A stretch of 64,000 nucleotides of DNA. Origin: Natrialba sp. SSL1 (lineage in GTDB: Archaea; Halobacteriota; Halobacteria; Halobacteriales; Natrialbaceae). Below, in pieces: positions 45,618 to 53,635 of this stretch. Under the pieces are notes generated by a model, which did no database searches, was not told where the DNA came from, and saw nothing but the letters and a program-made list of their open reading frames with translations. Position numbers and translations under genes: made by a program. The stretch lies in contig NZ_MASN01000052.1 of NCBI RefSeq assembly GCF_001861355.1, positions 186,001-250,000 of the forward strand, written 5' to 3'. Each line of letters opens with the position of its first letter. Position 1 is the stretch's first letter.

Positions 45618-47197
45618 GCACCGTCACCGCTGTCGCTCGCGTCACCGTCGGTTCCCGTCTCAGAACCGTCCCGCGCCCAGTCGAGCGATCGGTCGACCGC
45701 GTCGAGCCAACGCTCGTAGCGCGCGTCCGCCGTCTCGGCGTCCATCGTCGGATCGAAAGTCCGGTCGACCTGCCAATTGTCGCGCAGGCTGTCGACGTCG
45801 TCCCAGTAACCGACCGCGAGGCCGGCCGCGTAGGCCGAGCCAAGTGCCGTCGTCTCGTCGACGACCGGGCGAACGATCTCCGAACCGATGATGTCCGACT
45901 GCAGCTGACAGAGGAAGTTATTCTTGACCGCGCCGCCGTCGACCTTCAACGACCGCATCTCGATCCCCGAATCGGCCTCCATCGCCTCCGCAACGTCCCG
46001 GGTCTGGTACGCGATGGACTCGAGTGTCGCGCGGACGACGTGGGCCTTGCGAGTGCCGCGAGTCATCCCGACGATGGTGCCGCGGGCGCGCTGATCCCAG
46101 TGGGGCGCGCCGAGGCCGGTGAAGGCAGGGACGACGTAGACGCCGTCGGTCGTGTCGACGCTGCGGGCGAGTTCGGCCGTCTCGGAGGGGTTATCGATCA
46201 GCGACATGTCCTCCAGCCACTCGATGGCCGCGCCGGTGACGAAGATGGAGCCCTCGAGTGCGTACTGGACTGGCTCGCCAGAGCGCTGGAAGCCGATGGT
46301 CGTCAGCAGGCCGTGGTCGCTCTTGACGGCCTCGTTGCCGGTGTTCATCAGGAAGAACGAGCCCGTGCCGTAGGTGTTCTTGGCGTCGCCGGCGTCGAAA
46401 CAGGTCTGGCCGAACAGGGCCGCCTGCTGGTCGCCGAGCGCGCCGGCGACGGGAACCTCGGCCTCGAGGAAGCCCTCGGGGTCGGTGGTACCGTAGGTCT
46501 CGTCGTCGCTGGAGGGCCGAACTTCGGGCAGCATGGCTTCGGGAATCGAGAACTCCTCGAGGAGGTCGTCGTCCCACTCGAGGTCGTGGATGTTGTACAG
46601 CATCGTCCGCGAGGCGTTCGTGACCTCGGTGATGTGCTCGCCCGTCAGGTTGTAGATCAGCCAGCTATCGATCGTGCCGAAGAGCACGTCGCCGGCCTCC
46701 GCGCGGTCGCGGATGTCCGCCGGGCGGGCGCGCTCCATCTTGATCGGATCGGCCTCCTCGAGTAGCCACTCGGCCTTGGTCGCCGAGAAGTAGGCGTCGG
46801 GTTCGAGGCCGGTCTTCTCGCGGACGGTCTCGACCGTGCCGTTCGCCTCGAGTTCCTCGATGCGCTCGGTCGTCCGGCGGTCCTGCCAGACGATGGCGTT
46901 GTGGACCGGTTTACCCGAGTCGGCGTTCCACAGCACGGTGGTCTCGCGCTGGTTGGTGACGCCGATCGTCTCGAGTTGGTCGGGACTGATGCCGGCCTGG
47001 CCGAGCGCCTGCGTGATGACGGTCTTCGTGTTCTCCCAGATCTCCATCGGGTCGTGTTCGACCCAACCGGGTTCGGGATAGAACTGCTCGTGTGTTTCGT
47101 ACGCGTTCGCGACGACCTGCCCATCGTGATTGAAGACGATGAAGCGGGTGCCGGTCGTTCCCTGGTCAACTGCGCCGACGTATGTTGTGTCTGTCAC
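45614..47197 (-). CDS. glpK: Glycerol kinase
   Basis: ATP-dependent phosphorylation of glycerol to sn-glycerol-3-phosphate, first step of glycerol use. FGGY kinase signatures: YVGAVDQGTTGTRFIVFNHDG, GVTNQRETTVLWNADSGKPVHNAIVWQDRRT, GTGSFFLMNTGN and the second-domain LKVDGGAVKNNFLCQLQSDIIG. About 527 residues. GTG at 47197 (VTDTTYVGAVDQ) was chosen; another in-frame GTG at 47224 is equally compatible with a TATA at about 47249-47260. Glycerol from Dunaliella is a main carbon source for such archaea. Confidence 0.95.
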   Translation of the reverse strand: MTDTTYVGAVDQGTTGTRFIVFNHDGQVVANAYETHEQFYPEPGWVEHDPMEIWENTKTVITQALGQAGISPDQLETIGVTNQRETTVLWNADSGKPVHNAIVWQDRRTTERIEELEANGTVETVREKTGLEPDAYFSATKAEWLLEEADPIKMERARPADIRDRAEAGDVLFGTIDSWLIYNLTGEHITEVTNASRTMLYNIHDLEWDDDLLEEFSIPEAMLPEVRPSSDDETYGTTDPEGFLEAEVPVAGALGDQQAALFGQTCFDAGDAKNTYGTGSFFLMNTGNEAVKSDHGLLTTIGFQRSGEPVQYALEGSIFVTGAAIEWLEDMSLIDNPSETAELARSVDTTDGVYVVPAFTGLGAPHWDQRARGTIVGMTRGTRKAHVVRATLESIAYQTRDVAEAMEADSGIEMRSLKVDGGAVKNNFLCQLQSDIIGSEIVRPVVDETTALGSAYAAGLAVGYWDDVDSLRDNWQVDRTFDPTMDAETADARYERWLDAVDRSLDWARDGSETGTDGDASDSGDGA

Positions 47198-47483
47198 TGT
47201 GGTCACCCCGGATCGGTCACGCACCGAGTTTACCGTCGGTTACGTGTTATTGATAAACAGTCACGACGATCATTATAAATGTTACCGAATTCGTAGTGTA
47301 TCAACAAATCTGAACTACTGGAAACAGCCCACAGGGGAGCAGAACGGACCGCTACAGAGCGATCTATAGCAATGAGTATATTCGGACCATCGTCGCGAGC
47401 TGCTGTGTTCCGTGTTCACAGGATTGCTGTTCGTTATGGGCGCTTTACTGGCGTCGATAAAATAAAGGTCGCGGCGACCGACT
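47198..47483. promoter_or_regulatory. Divergent promoter region glpK / gpdA
   Basis: About 285 bases between divergent glycerol operons, likely the point of coordinated control. On the glpK side TTATTGATAAACA (47248-47260) and CATTATAAAT (47271-47280) give TATA-like sites; on the gpdA side ATAAAATA at 47457. Between them the sequence is AT-richer than its surroundings, but no convincing operator was found. Confidence 0.6.
47457..47464 (+). promoter_or_regulatory. TATA box of gpdA
   Basis: ATAAAATA centred about 24 bases before the GTG at 47484, which supports a leaderless message starting at that codon or a very short leader to the ATG at 47499. Confidence 0.55.
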
Positions 47484-49169
47484 GTGTCGAACGAAGGGAT
47501 GGCACACGATACGGCGGTCCTCGTCCTCGGCGGCGGTTCGACCGGCTGTGGCATCGCCCGCGATCTGGCGATGCGCGGCGTCGACGTCACGCTCGTCGAG
47601 CGGGGCAACCTCACGGACGGAACGACTGGCCGAATGCACGGTCTCTTGCACAGCGGCGGCCGCTACGCCGTCTCCGACCAGGCCAGTGCGACGGAGTGTA
47701 TCGAGGAGAACGAAATTCTCCGGGAGATCGCGAGCCACTGCGTCGAGGAGACCGGCGGCCTGTTCGTCCAGCGCCCCGAGGACTCGGACGAGTACTTTCA
47801 GGAGAAACTCGAGGGCTGTCGTGACTGCGGCATTCCCGCGACGGTACTTTCGGGGCGCGAAGCCCGCGGAGTTGAGCCGTACCTCGCCGAGGATGTCTCG
47901 CGCGCGATTCAGGTGCCGGACGGTGCGGTCGATCCGTTCCGCCTCTGCGTTGCGAACGCACTTGACGCCGAACGCCACGGCGCGCGCATCGAGACTCACG
48001 CCGAGGTGATCGACCTTCTGCGCGACGGCGACGAGATCTACGGCGTCGAAGTTCGTCACGACTCCGGCCCGGGAAAACGAACCCACAAATCGCCGGGCAC
48101 GACCGAGGAAATCACCGCCGAGTACGTCGTCAACGCGACGGGTGCGTGGGCCGGCCAGATCGGCGACATGGCCGACCTCGACGTAGCCGTCCGGCCCTCG
48201 AAGGGCGTCATGACCATCATGAACGTCCGACAAGTCGACACCGTCATCAACCGCTGCCGGCCGAAGGGCGACGCCGACATCATCGTCCCCCACGAGACGA
48301 CCGCCATTCTGGGCACCACGGACGAGGAGGTCGCAGATCCGGACGACTACCCCGAAGAGCAGTGGGAGGTCGACATGATGATCGACACCCTCTCCGAACT
48401 CGTTCCGATACTCGAGGAGGCCCGCACGATCCGATCGTTCTGGGGTGTCCGTCCGCTGTACGAGCCACCCGGAACCGGGACGCAGGACCCGACCGACATC
48501 ACACGAGATTTCTTCCTGCTCGACCACGACGAGCGCGACGGCGTCAGCGGCATGTCGAGCATCGTCGGCGGGAAGTTCACCACCTACCGCGCGATGGCCG
48601 AGGAGATTACCGACCACGTTTGCGCAAAACTCGGCGTCAGCGCGACCTGTGCCACCGCCGAGGAACCGCTGCCCGGCAGCGAGGATATCTCGGTGCTCGA
48701 AGAGGGCATGGACGACTTCGGCCTTCGATCGCCGATCGCCCGCCGAAGCAATCAGCGACTCGGCAGCCGCGCCGCGGACGTGCTGGAGACGGACGAGCCG
48801 AACCCCGTCGTCTGTGAGTGCGAGGGTGTCACCCGCGCTGAGGTACAGGACGCCATCGACCAGTCCGGCTCGGATCTGAACGCCGTTCGCATCCGCACCC
48901 GCGCCTCTATGGGCAACTGCCAGGGCGGCTTCTGCTGTCAAAACATGGCGACCGAACTCCACCCGCGCTACGACGAGGCAACCGTCCGCGAGGCGCTCGA
49001 CGAACTCTTTCAGGAACGCTGGAAGGGCGAACGACACGCGCTCTGGGGCGAACAGCTCTCGCAGGCGATGTTGAACTACGCGCTCCACGCGACGACGATG
49101 AACCGCGACAACGACCCCGCTGGCGCATCGACACAGGTCGACTACGCACAGTTCGACGGAGGTGCCTAG
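47484..49169 (+). CDS. gpdA: Anaerobic-type glycerol-3-phosphate dehydrogenase subunit A
   Basis: FAD-containing catalytic subunit that oxidises glycerol-3-phosphate to dihydroxyacetone phosphate. The FAD site is [21 protein letters not shown] and [18 protein letters not shown]-type domain to about residue 385. The C-terminal part carries [17 protein letters not shown] and [10 protein letters not shown], a BFD-like [2Fe-2S] binding region of GlpA. The GTG at 47484 fits the TATA spacing; ATG at 47499 is the alternative. Followed directly by subunit B. Confidence 0.94.
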   Translation: MSNEGMAHDTAVLVLGGGSTGCGIARDLAMRGVDVTLVERGNLTDGTTGRMHGLLHSGGRYAVSDQASATECIEENEILREIASHCVEETGGLFVQRPEDSDEYFQEKLEGCRDCGIPATVLSGREARGVEPYLAEDVSRAIQVPDGAVDPFRLCVANALDAERHGARIETHAEVIDLLRDGDEIYGVEVRHDSGPGKRTHKSPGTTEEITAEYVVNATGAWAGQIGDMADLDVAVRPSKGVMTIMNVRQVDTVINRCRPKGDADIIVPHETTAILGTTDEEVADPDDYPEEQWEVDMMIDTLSELVPILEEARTIRSFWGVRPLYEPPGTGTQDPTDITRDFFLLDHDERDGVSGMSSIVGGKFTTYRAMAEEITDHVCAKLGVSATCATAEEPLPGSEDISVLEEGMDDFGLRSPIARRSNQRLGSRAADVLETDEPNPVVCECEGVTRAEVQDAIDQSGSDLNAVRIRTRASMGNCQGGFCCQNMATELHPRYDEATVREALDELFQERWKGERHALWGEQLSQAMLNYALHATTMNRDNDPAGASTQVDYAQFDGGA

Positions 49170-50477
49170 ATGGCGATCACCGACGACGTACTCGTGATCG
49201 GCGGCGGCCTCGCCGGTGCGACCGCCGCGCTCGCCGCCTCGGACGCGGCCGAAGACGCACGCGTTCGCCTCGTAACGTACAAGCAGAGCACCCTCCGACA
49301 TGCGAGCGGACTGATCGACGTTCTGGGGTACGCGCCGAGCGGCGACGGACAACAACAGCCCATCGCCGATCCGTTCACCGCACTCGAGTCCCTCCCAGAA
49401 AGCCACCCCTACCAGCGCGTCGGAGTCGACGCCGTTCGAGAGGCACTCGCCTTCTTCGACGAGGTTGCCGGCGACGCCTACGCGGGCGCACATACCGACA
49501 GGAACGCGCTCGTCCCGACCCACGGCGGCACGGTCAAGCCGACCGCGCGGTATCCGGTTTCGACGGCCGAGGGGCTGGCGAGCGACGACCGCGACACCCT
49601 CCTCGTCGGCTTCAAGACGCTGCCCGACTTCGACGCTCCGCTCGCTGCGGCCCATCTCGAAGCGGCGGGCGCACCGTTCGACGCGCGCGGTGTGACGCTC
49701 TCGTTCCCAGGTATCGGCCGGGACGACGCGAAGGTAACGCGGTACGCGCATCTGCTGGATCACGACGAGCGCGTCGAGACGCTGACCGGCGAGACCGGCG
49801 CTCGGGAGGCGATCGCCGCGACCGTGAAACCGCATCTCGACGGGGAGTCACGCGTCGGCTTCCCGGCGATTCTGGGTGACGAACACCCCACTGCCGTCCG
49901 CGAAGCGCTCTCGGACGCGCTCGGCGCAGACGTCTTCGAAGTCCCGATGGGGCCGCCGAGTTTGCCCGGTCTTCGACTCGAGGATCTGTTGTACGATGCA
50001 CTCGAGTCGGCCGGCGTTCGCGTGACTGCGGGTGTGCCGGTGGTCGGGCACGAGACGACGAGTGAGGGGATGACAGCTGCCATCGACCACGTCGTCGTCG
50101 ACCGCCACGGTGCCGAGATTCCCCACGAGGCCGACCAGTACGTCCTCGCGACGGGCGGACTGGTCGGGAAAGGGATCGAATCGAACCGCAAGCGAGTGAC
50201 CGAACCGCTGTTCGACTGCTACGTTCCGCACGCGACGGATCGCTACAACTGGTTCGTCGACGACGTCTTCGGCGAACAGCCGTACGCCCGCTTTGGTGTA
50301 GTCCCGGATACGGAGCTTCGGCCACTCGATGCGGATGATGATCCCGAGTTTTCGAACCTGCGAGCGGCGGGGGCCGTGCTGGGCGGCTACGACTACGCGG
50401 CCGAGAAATCCGGCGCTGGCGTCTCGCTCGCGACGGGCTACGTCGCCGGTACGCACGCTGGGGAGGCGTGTCAGTGA
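49170..50477 (+). CDS. gpdB: Glycerol-3-phosphate dehydrogenase subunit B
   Basis: Second flavin-domain subunit of the GlpABC complex. The N-terminal DVLVIGGGLAGATAALAASDAAEDARV is a dinucleotide-binding motif. RHASGLIDVLGY, VPTHGGTVKPTARYP, YVLATGGLVGKGIES and LGGYDYAAEKSGAGVSLATGYVAGTHAG match GlpB. It starts on the base following the gpdA stop codon, so translation is coupled. Length is 435 residues. Confidence 0.93.
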   Translation: MAITDDVLVIGGGLAGATAALAASDAAEDARVRLVTYKQSTLRHASGLIDVLGYAPSGDGQQQPIADPFTALESLPESHPYQRVGVDAVREALAFFDEVAGDAYAGAHTDRNALVPTHGGTVKPTARYPVSTAEGLASDDRDTLLVGFKTLPDFDAPLAAAHLEAAGAPFDARGVTLSFPGIGRDDAKVTRYAHLLDHDERVETLTGETGAREAIAATVKPHLDGESRVGFPAILGDEHPTAVREALSDALGADVFEVPMGPPSLPGLRLEDLLYDALESAGVRVTAGVPVVGHETTSEGMTAAIDHVVVDRHGAEIPHEADQYVLATGGLVGKGIESNRKRVTEPLFDCYVPHATDRYNWFVDDVFGEQPYARFGVVPDTELRPLDADDDPEFSNLRAAGAVLGGYDYAAEKSGAGVSLATGYVAGTHAGEACQ

Positions 50478-50583
50478 TGCTGTATTCTCCTCCTCCCCCG
50501 CCCGTTCGGTTTCTACACCGACTGGCCGTGAATCGGACTCGAGTACCACCCCAGACGACAGGCGACACCGATCTCTCTGAGCT

Positions 50584-52020
50584 ATGAGTGATGCACAGCG
50601 ACCGAGCGACGACGGCGTATCGAGCGAGCAACCGAGCACTGGCGGTGTGGGCGGAGGCGACAGCGACAGCGGCGACGGCAACGACGAGTTCGAACCCGTC
50701 CAGGTCTTCCCCGAGGCCGAAGAGATGGACCTCCGGCCCGGTGCGGACAGCTGTTACAAGTGCTCGACCTGCGATACGAACTGCCCCGTCGCCGAGGTCG
50801 ACGACGAGTTCCCCGGGCCGAAGTTCCAGGGGCCGGAGCAGTGGCGGCTAAAGCGCCAGGACGACCACGACATCGACGACTCGGTGATGAAGTGTTCGAA
50901 CTGCATGCGCTGTGATAGTGCCTGTCCCTCGAGTGTCCCGCTCTCGCAGATGCACAACACGGCGCGGGCGGAGTACGTTGAGGAGAACATGAGCAAATTC
51001 TCGCGCGAGTACCTTCGCAACCGGGTGCTCGCGAACTACCGCCGCCTCGCGCCGCTGGCGTCGATGTTCCCGCGAACGGCGAACTTCGTGATGGGACGCT
51101 CGGTCACGAAGTGGCTCGGCGAGAAGACCCTGGGGATCACGAGCGAGCGCGACTTTCCCGAGTTCGCGACGGAGACGTTCCGCGAGTGGTGGACGGACAG
51201 GGGCGGGGCGAACGTCGAAAACGAGGATAAGCGCATCGCCTACTTCCACGGCTGTTATTCGAACTACAACACCCCCGAGGTCGCGAAGGCACTCGTGCAC
51301 GTCTACGAGCACTTCGGCTACGAGGTCATGGTCCCCGAACAGTCCTGTTCCGGCACGCCGATGTTCGCCAATGGCATGCTCGAGGACGCCCGCCGCGCGG
51401 CCGAGACGAACGTCCGCGAACTCGCCGCAGCCATCGAGGACGGCGCAGACGTTATCGCGTCGTGTAGCTCCTGCTCGATGTCGATTCGCCAGGAGTACCC
51501 CGAACTGTTCGACTTCGAGAATACCGAGGACGTCGCCGCGAATACCTGGGACGCCGTCGAGTACCTCCGCGTCCACGAGGATTTGATGGGTGCACTCGAG
51601 AACACCACCGTCGGCGACGAGTTCGACGACATGGCATATCACGCACCGTGTCATTCACGTAACCAGGGACTCGATGGACAGACGATCGAAGTGATGGACG
51701 CGATCGACGGCATCGACGCCCACGACGTGGGGGACTCCTGTTCGGGCATCTCGGGCACCTACGGGTGGAAAGAAGAGAACTACGAGACGTCGATGAAGAT
51801 CGGCGAGGAGATGTTCGAGCACATGGACGCAGCCGAGGCCGAGACCGGCCTGACGGAGTGTCCGACCTGTTCGATGCAGATGGAACACGGCACCGGCTAC
51901 GAGATCAAGCACACGCTCGAGGTACTCGAGGCGGCCCTCGTCGGAGACAGGGACGGAAGCGGGAGTGGCTCGCACGCAAGCGCAGGTGCGGGTACCGAGA
52001 CAGCGACGGAGTCGAACTGA
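50584..52020 (+). CDS. gpdC: Glycerol-3-phosphate dehydrogenase subunit C (iron-sulfur, membrane-associating)
   Basis: Electron-transfer subunit that links the dehydrogenase to the quinone pool. Two [4Fe-4S] ferredoxin motifs CYKCSTCDTNCPVAEV and CSNCMRCDSACPSSVP, then two CCG domains: HGCYSNYNTPEVAKALVHVYEHFGYEV with CSGTPMFANGM, and YHAPCHSRNQGLDGQ with CSGISGTYGW and CPTCSMQME. Both ends (residues 1-35 and 455-478) are low-complexity Gly/Ser/Asp. Its TGA stop overlaps the ATG of the next gene (ATGA). Confidence 0.93.
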   Translation: MSDAQRPSDDGVSSEQPSTGGVGGGDSDSGDGNDEFEPVQVFPEAEEMDLRPGADSCYKCSTCDTNCPVAEVDDEFPGPKFQGPEQWRLKRQDDHDIDDSVMKCSNCMRCDSACPSSVPLSQMHNTARAEYVEENMSKFSREYLRNRVLANYRRLAPLASMFPRTANFVMGRSVTKWLGEKTLGITSERDFPEFATETFREWWTDRGGANVENEDKRIAYFHGCYSNYNTPEVAKALVHVYEHFGYEVMVPEQSCSGTPMFANGMLEDARRAAETNVRELAAAIEDGADVIASCSSCSMSIRQEYPELFDFENTEDVAANTWDAVEYLRVHEDLMGALENTTVGDEFDDMAYHAPCHSRNQGLDGQTIEVMDAIDGIDAHDVGDSCSGISGTYGWKEENYETSMKIGEEMFEHMDAAEAETGLTECPTCSMQMEHGTGYEIKHTLEVLEAALVGDRDGSGSGSHASAGAGTETATESN

Positions 52021-53543
52021 TGAACCTTCAGGAGCGCATCGCACGACGACGATCGGCACACCAGGGGCGAACGGTGGTGGTCGACCGCGACCATCTGAGT
52101 CCAGTCGTCCACCGCCCGGAGCCGATCGGCCGCGGCCCCGTTCTGGAGCAGTTGCTGGACGAACTCGAGCCCGTCTTCGACGGCGAGTTGCCGGAGCCGG
52201 TCGCCGTTGTCGGCCCGCCGGGTTCGGGGACATCCGCGATCGTTACTGCGCTGTTCGATGCGCTCAACGACCGACTCGGAGAATCGAGCCGATCGATTGC
52301 AACGACGACGCGCGCGGGCAGCACCGGCCCGGTGACCTGGTTCGTCTACGTCGACGGTCGCCGCGTCGAGAGCGCCTTTGCGTTCTACCAATCCGTTCTC
52401 TCCGTGATTTCGGCGGAGCCGGTGCCCGAGAGCGGAATTGGAACGGATGACCTCCGAGAGCGACTGACCGCGCGCCTCGCGCGCCACGACCGTCGGGCTG
52501 TCGTCGCCATCGACCACCACGACGAACCCGAAACGCTTCGGTACGAACGGGCCAGAGAGCTCCTCGAACCGGTCAGTGACAGTGTCGCGACGATAGCGGT
52601 CGGCCAGTCGACACCCGAGAAGTGGGTGCCCGCTGACGGCGAGGCTGACGGCGATGTAGACGGCAATGCGGACCGGGATGAAGACGGAACCGGAATCAAG
52701 GCCGGCAAGAGCCGGACAGCGACCGGAGACGAGAGCACACAGCCAGCGCGCTCGGTCGTGACTGTGCCGGCCTACCGCCATCACGAACTCGTCGATGTCA
52801 TCACCGACCGCGCCTCGACCGGCCTCGCCGCGGGTGTCCTCGACCACGAGTCGGTGCGCGAACTCGCCATCTGGGCCGACGGCAACGCCCACGACGCGCT
52901 CGCCGCACTGTTCGGAGCGGCCTGCCATGCCACCGAGACCGACGCAACACGTATCGATGCCTCCCACCTCGAGGCGGCGCGGAGCGCGGTCCCTGCGGAC
53001 GGCGTCCACATCGACCGCGCGCTTGCACTCTCCGAGACGCGCCAGCAAGTGCTCGTCCATCTCGTCGATGTCGACACCGACGGCCGTCCGATCCGAGAGG
53101 TCGCGAGTGCCATTGCCGAGCGCTCGACGCTCACCAACGGCACGGTCAAGCGGTTCCTCTACGAGCTCGCAGATCGGGGCGTCATCGAACGCGTTCCGCT
53201 CCCGACGAGTGGCAGCGGTCGCCGTCCGAGCACAGTCGAACCTCGCTTCCCGACGCTCGTCTTTGGAGCACTCACGTCAGCAACGGCGGAGACAGCGACC
53301 AGCATGGATACGGAAGAGGACTCAGACACAGATCTGGATGCGGTACCGGACACGAATACAGAGACAGAGACGAATACGAACACAGAAACGGATACAAGCA
53401 CCGACACGGACACGGACACGGACACGGACGTAAATAGAGACGAAAACACAAAAGCAGATACGGACACAAGTACGGACACAGACACGGACACCGATAGAGA
53501 CGCAGACACAAACGCGAACACCAGCACGAACAGATCACCCTAA
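52020..53543 (+). CDS. ORC1/Cdc6-like AAA ATPase with degenerate Walker A
   Basis: Related to archaeal Orc1/Cdc6: an AAA fold in the first 270 residues and a C-terminal winged helix (RQQVLVHLVDVDTDGRPIREVASAIAERSTLTNGTVKRFLYELADRGVI, about 345-395). The P-loop reads GPPGSGTS, so the nucleotide-contacting Lys is replaced by Thr; the Walker B is AVVAIDHHDEPE. Nucleotide hydrolysis is therefore doubtful. Residues about 220-245 and the last 80 are Asp/Thr/Asn dipeptide repeats. Start overlaps the gpdC stop by one base. It is not the usual replication initiator context; a regulator or partner of the downstream CHAT protein is possible. Confidence 0.75.
   Translation: MNLQERIARRRSAHQGRTVVVDRDHLSPVVHRPEPIGRGPVLEQLLDELEPVFDGELPEPVAVVGPPGSGTSAIVTALFDALNDRLGESSRSIATTTRAGSTGPVTWFVYVDGRRVESAFAFYQSVLSVISAEPVPESGIGTDDLRERLTARLARHDRRAVVAIDHHDEPETLRYERARELLEPVSDSVATIAVGQSTPEKWVPADGEADGDVDGNADRDEDGTGIKAGKSRTATGDESTQPARSVVTVPAYRHHELVDVITDRASTGLAAGVLDHESVRELAIWADGNAHDALAALFGAACHATETDATRIDASHLEAARSAVPADGVHIDRALALSETRQQVLVHLVDVDTDGRPIREVASAIAERSTLTNGTVKRFLYELADRGVIERVPLPTSGSGRRPSTVEPRFPTLVFGALTSATAETATSMDTEEDSDTDLDAVPDTNTETETNTNTETDTSTDTDTDTDTDVNRDENTKADTDTSTDTDTDTDRDADTNANTSTNRSP
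53290..53540. repeat. (GACACN)n coding microsatellite in the ORC-like gene
   Basis: About 40 copies of a hexamer ACGGAC/ACAGAC encode an 80-residue Asp-Thr-Glu-Asn tail. Unit register is in phase with translation (six bases), so length changes by slippage would keep the frame. Confidence 0.8.
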
Positions 53544-53635
53544 CACACTAGCACACTAAACAGACCACCCGCCACTGGACCGATAGTACTCTTTTTAACA
53601 ATCGGCGTGAATGAGATGAATATTCCGGAGAAGAC
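53544..53635 (+). promoter_or_regulatory. Spacer with RBS and likely promoter of the CHAT gene
   Basis: CTTTTTAACAA at 53591-53601 is a possible TATA box and GGAGAAG (53627-53633) a ribosome binding site immediately before the CHAT ATG. The CHAT gene could thus be transcribed by itself or with the ORC-like gene. Confidence 0.45.

Noticed and set aside
47484-47520. TrmB-type TACT-N7-8-GAGTA operator in the glycerol promoter region
   Set aside because: TACT occurs near 47310 but no GAGTA follows at the right distance; ACTCGAGTAC words elsewhere are mostly Leu-Glu codons.
47445-49835. 796-codon minus-strand frame
   Set aside because: Antisense shadow of gpdA and gpdB with no motif of its own.
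53390-53540. Regular repeats that look like a CRISPR array
   Set aside because: Six-base period, no spacers and in-phase coding of an Asp/Thr tail; it is a coding microsatellite.
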